NCBI GenBank assembly: GCA_021810025.1
Contig: JAJZJS010000001.1
Span: forward strand, 2,109-66,108
DNA length: 64,000 nucleotides
Source: a bacterium
GTDB taxonomy: Bacteria > Patescibacteriota > Saccharimonadia > Saccharimonadales > UBA4665
Direction of reading: 5' to 3'
Below the pieces are notes generated by a model. It saw nothing but the letters and a program-made list of their open reading frames with translations, was not told the DNA's origin and did no database searches. Made by a program: the position numbers and the translations under genes. Below, one piece after another: positions 30,154 to 37,342 of the stretch (position 1 is the stretch's first letter; every line of letters starts with the position of its first letter).

Positions 30154-30416
30154 ATTTCAAATCAATTATAGCTTAATTAAAATTTTTAATCTTTAATTTT
30201 GTGAAACCAAATTTTACCTATACCCTAGAAAGATTTTTAGTACCAATTATATAAGTCTTCGTAATTACCGTAGTTTATGAATTTTTAATACAGTAATCCT
30301 ATTTTTGATTTATTGCCCGTATAATGTTATGCTCGAAAATCAGATTGTGAGCCATAACCCTATAGGTCTGGAATCGTTTCTCGAATAAAGCTAGTCTCTT
30401 ACACGTAAACTACAGT
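30154..30416. other. Gene-free stretch between tRNA-Thr and the AbrB-type gene
   Basis: No open frame, strong hairpin or repeat was seen. It would be the 3' region of the abrB-like transcript. Confidence 0.4.
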
Positions 30417-30587
30417 TTAACCCGATAGATACGCTTTATGCAGAGACCCATCAAATATTTCAAACCCCGTCTTCTCACGCCGAGCTCTTGCCAGTAAATT
30501 ACCTATCTTGTTGAGTCCAAGCTTCTCACGAAACTCTTGAGGGAGAGTGATTTGTCCCTTACTGGTAATACTATTCGTATAATTCAT
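30417..30587 (-). CDS. AbrB/MazE-type swapped-hairpin DNA-binding protein, 56 aa
   Basis: The short gene encodes NSITSKGQITLPQEFREKLGL, the typical N-terminal half of AbrB/SpoVT/MazE beta-hairpin domains, followed by NLLARARREKTGFEIFD. AAGGAG stands four bases before the ATG. No toxin gene is next to it, so it is either an orphan antitoxin or a stand-alone regulator. An inverted repeat overlaps its promoter, which suggests self-repression. Confidence 0.85.
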   Translation of the reverse strand: MNYTNSITSKGQITLPQEFREKLGLNKIGNLLARARREKTGFEIFDGSLHKAYLSG

Positions 30588-30632
30588 ATTACTCCTTATG
30601 TATGAGTAATACTTGTAGTCAATGGTATTACT
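30588..30632 (-). promoter_or_regulatory. Operator-like repeats in front of the AbrB-type gene
   Basis: AGTAATAC (30605-30612) and GTATTACT (30625-30632) form a perfect 8-bp inverted repeat with a 12-base spacer that contains TTGACT, a possible -35, on the minus strand. A further ATTACTC (30588-30594) pairs with GAGTAAT (30604-30610). Confidence 0.55.
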
Positions 30633-30709
30633 TGGCGGGCCCGACCGGATTCGAACCGGCGATCTTCTCCGTGACAGGGAGACGTGATAGGCCTCTTCAC
30701 TACGAGCCC
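30633..30709 (-). tRNA. tRNA-Asp (GTC)
   Basis: Acceptor GGGCTCG/CGGGCCC-type pairing, anticodon loop CTGTCAC with anticodon GTC, T-loop GTTCGAATC, discriminator G and encoded CCA. Confidence 0.95.
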
Positions 30710-30784
30710 AAATATGCCAAATCTAAGAAGTAATATATCAACCAATTGCAATAAATGCAATTACTTCAATGTCTAATATTACTC

Positions 30785-31891
30785 TTAAATACTAATAAAG
30801 TATACTGGAGGATATTTTTTAAGAATAGGTGATATTAATGTCTTTAGACTTTGAAAATTGAGCTGAATATGAGAAGCTTCAATTCCGCTCGAATCTATCG
30901 AATTAACTTTTAAGATTTCTAGAGAAAACCCATCATTAATAATTGGAGAAACTTGTCCAACTTTTAGCTTGTTGAGTTCATTAATAACAATTGGAGAAAC
31001 CGTTGGATCATTAGGGGTAATAGGAGAAAGATATGCTCCACCATTACCTTTAGTAGCACTGTCATCGGAATATTGAGCTGCCAGAGCGCTAAAATTACCT
31101 CCTCTTAAAAGTTGATTATAAATATTATGAGCCAATGCAGTCGTCTTTGTGTCTAATTTTGCTATCACAGCTTCTTCAAGTAATTCCGTTTTTAGCTCAG
31201 ATTTAAAATCACCTAAAGTCCAACCCCAATAAGATTTCAGGACAGATTCTAAAACATTTATGTTGCTTCCTAATTTATTCTGTTCCTGTAGTAACTTAAT
31301 CTCATTATTAACCTGATTTGTAGTTACCGATATATGATATTGATAAGCTAGCTTGCCAACAATTGCATCATCAATAACTTTATTCATAGCGATCTGTTTC
31401 AAGTTCTTTAATTGAGCAGCTTCATTTGGACTACTAAAATTAATACCTTGTTGAGATTGATAATAATGCATATTGCGACGTAATTCGAAAAGATAGCTAT
31501 GATATGAGACCCATCTTGAATCAACTTTAGCGATCGGGAATGGAATTACATCGCTTACGGTATAAATAAACCCTGACGTTGATTGGAACAAATATAATTC
31601 TAGAACACAAAAGACAATAAAAATAACGGCGGCAGCTAGGAATAAGCCTATTGAATTTCTTATTAAACGATGCTTGGAATGATTTAAGGGATAGATAAAC
31701 TTCCGTGCACCACTCAAAACAGATTCACGATGTTTACTGAGGTTTTTGTCATTTATAGCGCCTGCTTCTTTAATCGCCTCTTTGTAAATCTCTTCACTAC
31801 TTTTCTTATTGAATATAGATAGCTTGGAAACCTTATTAAATAATTTATTGGGCTTCAATAACTTATTCTTGAATTTCTTCCTGTTCAACAC
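30785..31891 (-). CDS. Membrane-anchored parvulin-type peptidyl-prolyl isomerase (PrsA/SurA-like)
   Basis: The product has 368 residues. A basic cytoplasmic tail precedes one membrane helix (about 78-100). Next is a SurA/PrsA-like helical chaperone part (about 115-240). A PpiC/parvulin domain (about 245-340) shows LLRGGNFSALAAQYSDDSATKGNGGAYLSPI and KVGQVSPII. It helps fold exported proteins. The start overlaps the upstream PH-domain gene by 29 bases. Confidence 0.87.
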   Translation of the reverse strand: MLNRKKFKNKLLKPNKLFNKVSKLSIFNKKSSEEIYKEAIKEAGAINDKNLSKHRESVLSGARKFIYPLNHSKHRLIRNSIGLFLAAAVIFIVFCVLELYLFQSTSGFIYTVSDVIPFPIAKVDSRWVSYHSYLFELRRNMHYYQSQQGINFSSPNEAAQLKNLKQIAMNKVIDDAIVGKLAYQYHISVTTNQVNNEIKLLQEQNKLGSNINVLESVLKSYWGWTLGDFKSELKTELLEEAVIAKLDTKTTALAHNIYNQLLRGGNFSALAAQYSDDSATKGNGGAYLSPITPNDPTVSPIVINELNKLKVGQVSPIINDGFSLEILKVNSIDSSGIEASHIQLNFQSLKTLISPILKKYPPVYFISI

Positions 31892-32420
31892 TTCCTCCTA
31901 TATACACATTGGGTTGAATACCCTGTTCAATTAAGATATGCTTTAGCTTTTTTTGAATCTTATCAGGTCTGTGAACATCTTTTATATTAACATCTCCTAC
32001 ATAAGTTTGTAATTTAATTGTTCCAAAACCAAGTAAAGTCTCCTGAATGCCAGCAATTTCATAATTGATAGATTGAATTTGGCTCAATCCAATATCTGCT
32101 ACCGAGCGATGAAAAAAACCCTTTTGAACAATTTGAATAAAACGCTTATTGGTGACAATAAAAACACTAAAATGCCATCCAACCCAAGAAGGAAAAAATA
32201 AAAGAAGCCCTAGAACAAAACCTGCAATTAGACCTCCAAAAAAATATCCTAAGCCAAGATTTGGATCAAGAGCAGCAGGTAAAACACCGACTAGGGGCCC
32301 TAAAAGACCAAGGATTAAACCCTTTCGCATAATTATGGGATGTTTATGAAAAACAAACAAAACATCTTCGTCATCGAATTGATCTTCGAAGTACTTTTCT
32401 TTGCTTGCTTCTTCAGCCAT
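31863..32420 (-). CDS. Membrane PH-domain (YdbT/bPH_2-like) protein
   Basis: The product has 185 residues. Two close membrane helices (about 31-50 and 55-80) are followed by a bacterial PH-like domain (FIVTNKRFIQIVQKGFFHRSVADIGLSQIQSINYEIAGIQETLLGFGTIKLQT). A TAAAAT -10 box lies seven bases before the ATG on the minus strand. It overlaps the parvulin gene. Function unknown; related proteins are linked to membrane stress. Confidence 0.8.
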   Translation of the reverse strand: MAEEASKEKYFEDQFDDEDVLFVFHKHPIIMRKGLILGLLGPLVGVLPAALDPNLGLGYFFGGLIAGFVLGLLLFFPSWVGWHFSVFIVTNKRFIQIVQKGFFHRSVADIGLSQIQSINYEIAGIQETLLGFGTIKLQTYVGDVNIKDVHRPDKIQKKLKHILIEQGIQPNVYIGGSVEQEEIQE

Positions 32421-32596
32421 AACTATTATTTTAACAGAATAAAAATTTATTAATAATCTGAGATAATCAATATTTACTACAGAGTTTTAAATGTGATAGT
32501 CGCCCTCAATAAGATTGAAACAGTTCCTTAAGATTGATCCGATATTATTAAATCAATAAAAAACTAATATAAATAATAGTTAAACGGTTTATTGAA
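32421..32596. other. Gene-free stretch left of the decayed mobile region
   Basis: No gene or clear structure is visible apart from the -10 box of the PH-domain gene at 32428-32433. Confidence 0.4.
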
Positions 32597-32744
32597 TTGG
32601 TGCCCCTACTTGAGCTGAATTGGAACCATATCTGTACAGAAATACTTAGATGGCATGAACTACTGAGAGGAAGTAATCAGTTTTTAGCTAACCCTGCTGA
32701 GAGTAGAACCTAAGTAAAATAAGATGAATAGTTTTTCTTAGAGT

Positions 32745-32750
32745 TATACT
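32745..32750 (+). promoter_or_regulatory. -10 box implying a leaderless mRNA
   Basis: TATACT ends six bases before the ATG at 32757. Confidence 0.45.
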
Positions 32751-32756
32751 AAATTT

Positions 32757-33008
32757 ATGCTTAAAAAGGTATTGTCTGTATTTAAGTCGCCAAAGTTGGA
32801 CTTACCAAACATGGATTTACGAGCATCCGTGCCATATATGGAGCCACACGTGAGTCAGACCAACAGAGGTCACCAGCATAATATGGAGCAATATACATCT
32901 GCCAATTTACGATTGCAAAGAAACGCATTAGAGCAGAACCTTAAGATAATGCACCGTACGATGATTATTGCTTTTGTAGCCTATTATTTGCAGTTGTTAT
33001 TGGTTTAA
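32757..33008 (+). CDS. Small membrane protein, probably frameshifted near its end
   Basis: The open frame gives 83 residues: a polar N-terminal part and one hydrophobic helix starting near residue 68. After the codon for FVA the -1 frame continues the helix more naturally (LLFAVVIGLIGLHSKPS) and runs to a stop at 33079. A one-base deletion near 32983 is therefore likely, either real or a sequencing error. No family recognised. Confidence 0.45.
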   Translation: MLKKVLSVFKSPKLDLPNMDLRASVPYMEPHVSQTNRGHQHNMEQYTSANLRLQRNALEQNLKIMHRTMIIAFVAYYLQLLLV

Positions 33009-33157
33009 TAGGATTACATTCAAAGCCAAGTATTAACGTAAGGCTATTCGAGCAAAATTCAAGTCAACAAGCTAAGTAAAATATTTACCTTGTCGCTATA
33101 TAAGCTACTAAAGTCTAAGTTATACTGTTCTGAACCAAATATATCTCTGTTACAGAG

Positions 33158-33670
33158 CTAGTTTAACGGCTTAAACACACCAGCTTCTACGTCTTTACGA
33201 ACATTATTACCTTCGAATGCTTGACCGTTCATTGCAACGTAGATACCTGATGGCAAAATCTGTACGAAACCTATGGCATTGCCAAGATTGAACATTGCAT
33301 CAGACTCCTCGCCGATGCTATATGGGAGCATGGCACCAGTTAGAACAATTGTTTTTGCTGCAAGCTTTTTACTTCTTTCTAAATATCTAGCCGTTTCTGG
33401 CATTGTATCTGTTCCGTGAGTAACAACTATTTGGGTCTCTTCCGTGTCTTCCGTAGCATCCAGTATTTGCTTACGATGTTCGTCAGTCATATCTAAACTA
33501 TCAACCATAAAGAGCTTGTTAATAGCAAAACTACCAGCAAAACGACCCCTTTCCAACATATCTGGTAAATGAGTTTCTTCGAAAATCTTTGAGTCGTTAT
33601 CAAAAGTCTTTCCGTCAGGAAGGTAGGAAGGCATTTTATCGATTGTGCCGCCAGTAACGATGAATAACAT
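33158..33670 (-). CDS. Single-domain asparaginase-like protein
   Basis: The product has 170 residues and corresponds to the N-terminal domain of L-asparaginases: TGGTID near residue 6, HGTDTMPETA near 85, and VLTGAMLPY near 109. Full enzymes have about 330 residues; the C-terminal domain is missing, but one-domain forms of this length occur in CPR genomes. The gene starts and ends cleanly, so it is probably not a fragment. Its -10 box TATTAT lies within a 15-bp palindrome six bases before the ATG. Confidence 0.75.
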   Translation of the reverse strand: MLFIVTGGTIDKMPSYLPDGKTFDNDSKIFEETHLPDMLERGRFAGSFAINKLFMVDSLDMTDEHRKQILDATEDTEETQIVVTHGTDTMPETARYLERSKKLAAKTIVLTGAMLPYSIGEESDAMFNLGNAIGFVQILPSGIYVAMNGQAFEGNNVRKDVEAGVFKPLN

Positions 33671-33671
33671 A

Positions 33672-33686
33672 ATGGTATAATACCAT
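33672..33686 (-). promoter_or_regulatory. 15-bp palindrome over the asparaginase -10 box
   Basis: ATGGTATAATACCAT is a perfect palindrome with a one-base centre. It covers the TATTAT -10 element (33682-33677), and the ATG follows six bases later, so it is a likely operator. Confidence 0.5.
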
Positions 33687-33729
33687 ATTATTGTCTGATT
33701 TTATATAGCTTAACAGGGGTAAGTGATGT

Positions 33730-33735
33730 TATAAT
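33730..33735 (+). promoter_or_regulatory. Extended -10 box before the broken recombinase gene
   Basis: TGTTATAAT ends six bases before an ATG at 33742, a leaderless layout. Confidence 0.5.
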
Positions 33736-33741
33736 ATACCT

Positions 33742-34229
33742 ATGAGCCAACAACTAACAATAAAAGAAAAACTTATAGCAAATGTTAAAAGAACATTATT
33801 CTGATGACTTAATTCCCATTGTTGGAGGAAAGACTATCTGCAATTGAAGAAAGTGTTGGTGCAACCAAAAGGCGTAAACAAGAACTTTCAGAGGCAGTTG
33901 ATAGTCTAGACCAGAAAAAGATTAAGTGTACCGAAGAATTAGACAAGCCTTTAGAGATGCAGACTATTCAAGAAGCTAAAGTTGAATACGCTATTAGACA
34001 TATGCATAACATTGCTAAGCAATGGTTAGATGCAGATTACGACCTCCGTTTAAGGTTCCAAAGTATGGCGTTCCCAGAGGGAGTTACTTTGAATATGGCT
34101 ACTCTACACTTTGGAACCGAGAAAATAAGTCCACTTTACAGATACATACTTAATAAAAAAGACCTTTCAGAAGTTGAAAAGTCTCGTTTGGTGCCCCCAG
34201 AAGGATTCGAACCTCCAGCTTCTCCTTAG
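33742..34229 (+). pseudogene. Serine-recombinase remnant joined to an ndk fragment
   Basis: A start (ATG 33742, MSQQLTIKEKLIA) runs for 35 bases into a 63-bp exact copy of ndk coding DNA (33777-33839) and meets a stop at 33802-33804. Beyond it, a frame open to 34229 encodes a coiled-coil segment and FPEGVTLN with FGTEKISPLYR, the usual C-terminal tail of large serine recombinases. Its last residues (PPEGFEPPASP) are antisense tRNA-Arg. Catalytic and DNA-binding domains are missing, so the gene is dead. Confidence 0.7.
33777..33839 (+). repeat. 63-bp inverted copy of an ndk segment
   Basis: This stretch equals the reverse complement of 34678-34740 in all 63 positions. The second copy is codons for about Ser41 to Ser63 of ndk. 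The two lie about 840 bp apart in opposite orientation. Confidence 0.95.
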
Positions 34230-34263
34230 GACGGAGCTATTTTATCCATTGAACTATAGGGGC
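34189..34263 (-). tRNA. tRNA-Arg (CCT)
   Basis: Acceptor GCCCCTA/TGGGGGC, anticodon loop GTCCTAA with anticodon CCT, T-loop GTTCGAATC, discriminator A and encoded CCA. The recombinase remnant reads into it from its 3' side. Confidence 0.93.
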
Positions 34264-34306
34264 TAAATCAGGAACAGTGCCCTTAAAAACTACTCCCTTT
34301 CATCTA

Positions 34307-34864
34307 TTATACGTGAGTATAAATTTCATGCACAGTTTTATAACTAAAGATCTCTTGATCATCAAACCAAAGCTTAATTTCTTGTTTTGCTTCTTCCAAA
34401 CTTCCCGAAGCGTGAATCAAATTATAGGCTCCTGTCCCCTTGGCTGAAGCTTGACCTAAGCTTAAATGAGCATAATCTCCTCTTATTGTACCTGGCATTG
34501 AATCTTTAGGTCCGGTACTACCAATAAGTTTTCGGACAATTTCGACAGCATGGCCACCCTCCAATACTAGAGCAATGACTGGACCGCTTCCCAAAAAAGC
34601 TCTAGTTGCTTCAACAATTTTTTTCCCTACTGTATTAGGATCATTGTTATGTTTAATACCATACTTATCCCAATCCGAGATAGTCTTTCCTCCAACAATG
34701 GGAATTAAGTCATCAGAATAATGTTCTTTTAACATTTGCTTGCTAGCAATGGTCATTTTAATCGCTATAATTTTTAAACCAGTTTTTTCAAATCTTGTTA
34801 AGACCTCCCCAACCAGTTGTCTTTGAACACAATCAGGTTTTAGGATAACTAAAGTTCTTTCCAT
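34307..34864 (-). CDS. ndk: Nucleoside diphosphate kinase with an insertion
   Basis: It makes NTPs from NDPs by a phosphohistidine intermediate. The family motif appears as NLIHASGS with catalytic His151, preceded by PGTIRGD. The product has 185 residues against about 140 usually; an insert of roughly 40 residues (about 51-90, DDLIPIVGGKT onwards) follows LKEHYSD. Part of the insert region is the segment copied at 33777-33839. AAGGAG lies about 12 bases before the ATG. Confidence 0.93.
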   Translation of the reverse strand: MERTLVILKPDCVQRQLVGEVLTRFEKTGLKIIAIKMTIASKQMLKEHYSDDLIPIVGGKTISDWDKYGIKHNNDPNTVGKKIVEATRAFLGSGPVIALVLEGGHAVEIVRKLIGSTGPKDSMPGTIRGDYAHLSLGQASAKGTGAYNLIHASGSLEEAKQEIKLWFDDQEIFSYKTVHEIYTHV

Positions 34865-34938
34865 TGAATAAGAGCTCCTTTATATTGAATCATTTTATTT
34901 AATATTTAGATATTATAACAAATAAATATCGATCGTTA

Positions 34939-34980
34939 TATAATAAATATATGTCGCACAATAATAAAAATAGATTATGA
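34939..34980 (+). promoter_or_regulatory. -10 box and nine-codon leader ORF overlapping the Xer start
   Basis: TATAAT (34939-34944) ends six bases before an ATG at 34951. That frame has nine codons (MSHNNKNRL) and its TGA overlaps the Xer ATG as ATGA. The Xer gene lacks a ribosome site, so translation may depend on the leader ORF. Confidence 0.5.
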
Positions 34981-35885
34981 AATTTAGTAAGGCTAAAACT
35001 GACTATCTTGAATATTTGGAAATAGAACAAAATCGATCCCAAAAGACTATAGCTAATTATGATCACTATCTAACACGACTAGAAGACTTTGCCGGAGATA
35101 TTGAAATTAAAGAAATAGATAATGAATTAATAAGAAAGTGGAGACTTTGGCTCAATCGACTTGGCACCAACAACAAAGATGAATTAAGTAAAGTAACTCA
35201 AAACTATCATCTAATAGCTCTGCGAAGCTTCCTAAAATTTTTAACTAAACGAAATATAGACGCATTAGCTCCTGAAAAGATAGAATTAGCCCGAACAAAA
35301 CGTCCCCAAGTTACATTTTTAAATGAAGACGAACTGAAGAGATTATTTAGTGCAGTGAATACAAAAAATGAAATAGGACTTCGTGACAGAGCCATTCTTG
35401 AACTATTATTTAGTTCAGGATTAAGAGTAAGTGAACTAGTTTCGCTTAATGTTGATCAAGTTAATTTGAGTCGTCGAGAATTCATGGTAAGAGGCAAAGG
35501 TCAAAAAGATCGCCCAATTTTTATAAGCCATCAAGCCGTCCAATGGATCAGCGAATATCTTAATATTCGAAAGGATAATACCAAAGCATTATTTATAAGA
35601 TATAATGGTACAAAAAAAGTTGATTTAACTGGAAATTATCACCGTCTAACAGCTAGGAGTGTTCAACGTCTGGTATCAAAATATGCTCTACTGGCTGGAA
35701 TAACGAAGCACGTTAGTCCTCATACCCTTAGACATTCTTTTGCGACCGATCTTCTGATGAATGGCGCCGATTTAAGAAGTGTTCAAGCAATGCTTGGGCA
35801 TAGCAATATTGCTACAACCCAAATATATACCCACGTTACTGATCCACATTTAAAAGCTGTGTTTGATAAATTTCATGGTCATTAG
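34977..35885 (+). CDS. Tyrosine recombinase of the XerC/XerD family
   Basis: The product has 302 residues, the standard Xer size, with an N-terminal SAM-like DNA-binding domain (1-105). The complete catalytic set is R150, K174, H249, R252, H275 and Y284 (GLRVSEL, GKGQKDR, HTLRHSFATDLL, LGHSNIATTQIY). It most likely resolves chromosome dimers at dif, since nothing suggests an integrase role. It converges with pilD. Confidence 0.92.
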   Translation: MKFSKAKTDYLEYLEIEQNRSQKTIANYDHYLTRLEDFAGDIEIKEIDNELIRKWRLWLNRLGTNNKDELSKVTQNYHLIALRSFLKFLTKRNIDALAPEKIELARTKRPQVTFLNEDELKRLFSAVNTKNEIGLRDRAILELLFSSGLRVSELVSLNVDQVNLSRREFMVRGKGQKDRPIFISHQAVQWISEYLNIRKDNTKALFIRYNGTKKVDLTGNYHRLTARSVQRLVSKYALLAGITKHVSPHTLRHSFATDLLMNGADLRSVQAMLGHSNIATTQIYTHVTDPHLKAVFDKFHGH

Positions 35886-35886
35886 T

Positions 35887-36717
35887 TTAGACATAGACAC
35901 CATGACTAATCAACCATTTAATTAGGCTAGATCCAAATAGAGCTAGAACTATTGTAGCTATAATTAAATATGGTCCGTATGGTATTTGAGATTTAGGTCC
36001 AATATTTCTTTTTATTAACCCTGGAATTGCAAACAAGGTTCCAATTATTGATGCTATAAATATCATTAATATTGCTAAGTTGCCATTTCCTAAGTATAAG
36101 CCCAGTAAAGCACCTAGCTTTACATCTCCTCCTCCAATCCAATCTCCTTTAGAGATTTGGAATAATAGATAGAAAATACCGCCACCAATTACAAAACCAA
36201 TAATATTATTTATAATATAATGATAATTTTTATCAAAAAATATCAAAGAAATAATTATCTGCAACAATACTAAACAGAAAAGAACGATAATGATTTCATT
36301 AGGTAAAAGCATATATTTGATATCATAGAGAGCTAATATGATTAAACCAGTTACAATAATAAACCAAAGTACGAACAACGTAATACCTTGCCCATTAAAC
36401 TTCAAGGGCCAATAAGCGAAGGAGGCAACAAACACTAAGGCCGTAAATAGTTCGGTAAGAGGATAACTTATTGATATTCTCTTATGACAGTAACGACATT
36501 TTCCAGCCAATACAATCCAACTAAGTACGGGCACCAGATCATAGTATGATAATTTATGTTCGCAATGAGGGCACATCGATCTACCATTAACGATAGAATA
36601 ACTTTTATTCTTTTTTTTATTAGATTTATTTTGATGAAACCTCCAAACAAAAGCATTGGAAAAACTTCCAAAAGTAATCCCAACGATAAATACTATAATA
36701 ATATAAAGAAACGACAT
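35887..36717 (-). CDS. pilD: Prepilin peptidase
   Basis: It cleaves type IV prepilin leaders at the Gly-Phe bond and methylates the new N-terminus. The product has 276 residues, with about eight membrane helices. The cytoplasmic loop has two CxxC pairs (C49, C52, C74, C77), and the catalytic aspartates lie in LYDIKYMLLPNE and GGGDVKLG. It is the last gene of the pilT-pilC-pilin-pilD run. Confidence 0.94.
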   Translation of the reverse strand: MSFLYIIIVFIVGITFGSFSNAFVWRFHQNKSNKKKNKSYSIVNGRSMCPHCEHKLSYYDLVPVLSWIVLAGKCRYCHKRISISYPLTELFTALVFVASFAYWPLKFNGQGITLFVLWFIIVTGLIILALYDIKYMLLPNEIIIVLFCLVLLQIIISLIFFDKNYHYIINNIIGFVIGGGIFYLLFQISKGDWIGGGDVKLGALLGLYLGNGNLAILMIFIASIIGTLFAIPGLIKRNIGPKSQIPYGPYLIIATIVLALFGSSLIKWLISHGVYV

Positions 36718-36739
36718 TCAGATTAAACTTAATAGAGCT

Positions 36740-37261
36740 TTAATCCTGAATACATCCTGCGCTATAGCCACTACCATTATCTATTGGAAAAATAATAGCA
36801 ACCCCTCGCTGATTAGTTTTAGGAGTTATCGTGCCACTCGCAACCGAAGAAGGGCATTCAGCTTGAGTTTCTACGTATATAGTCGTATTATTGCTTCCAG
36901 AGTAAGTCTGCGCCTGAGGACCAGTAATTAATGAATTAATTGTGGTTGAAGCCTGTATATGTCCTGTAGCAGGTATACCCGAAGTTCCTCCACTACCACT
37001 AGCTGAAGATGCGCTTACGGTCACAACTCCATTACTGGCCGTAATAGATCCAGGAAGCTCTCCTTGATTATTGCCTTCAAAAGTTTGAATAGCTGCAGCA
37101 ACGTTTTGAGCATCGGTTCTAAGGTTACTGTTTTGAGCAGATCTTTGGAGATCCGGGACAGCAATTAAGACTATGATCAAAATTAGAGCAGCTATTGCCA
37201 ACACTATTAAGGTTTCAACTATTGTAAAACCTTTCTTTTCGTTCAGTTTAGTAACATCCAT
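36740..37261 (-). CDS. Type IV pilin, candidate major subunit
   Basis: The product has 173 residues. The prepilin site is KKG/FTIVETL after Gly11, with Glu at position 5 of the mature protein. A hydrophobic helix and a polar head follow, ending in CIQD with two cysteines that can make the D-region loop. It lies between pilC and pilD, which fits the major pilin. The gene is preceded by an AAAGGAGAAAT ribosome site. Confidence 0.88.
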   Translation of the reverse strand: MDVTKLNEKKGFTIVETLIVLAIAALILIIVLIAVPDLQRSAQNSNLRTDAQNVAAAIQTFEGNNQGELPGSITASNGVVTVSASSASGSGGTSGIPATGHIQASTTINSLITGPQAQTYSGSNNTTIYVETQAECPSSVASGTITPKTNQRGVAIIFPIDNGSGYSAGCIQD

Positions 37262-37342
37262 GTTGCTATTTCTCCTTTTTGAATTAAAAGCTTATGCTTT
37301 ATGTTTAATATTATCTTATTCAAAATTGTATTTCAAATTAAT

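Larger units (their letters stand above)
32597..34197. mobile_element. Putative remnant of an integrated element beside tRNA-Arg
   Basis: The region holds a frameshifted small gene, a single-domain asparaginase and the 3' part of a serine recombinase whose reading frame runs into tRNA-Arg. The ten bases TTGGTGCCCC, covering the 3' end of tRNA-Arg (34188-34197), occur again at 32597-32606 in the same orientation and may mark the ends. Between 32607 and 32750 no gene is visible. The repeat is short, so the boundaries are tentative. Confidence 0.4.

Noticed and set aside
32597-32670. A tRNA or tRNA pseudogene on the minus strand ending in GGGGCACCA
   Set aside because: The 3' end looks tRNA-like, but I could not form acceptor, D and T stems.
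33158-33670. Asparaginase as a truncated gene
   Set aside because: It has clean ends, and one-domain forms of similar length are known in CPR genomes.
34190-34229. PPEGFEPPASP as a real protein C-terminus
   Set aside because: It is the antisense of tRNA-Arg(CCT), a well-known annotation artefact. The recombinase remnant merely runs into the tRNA.
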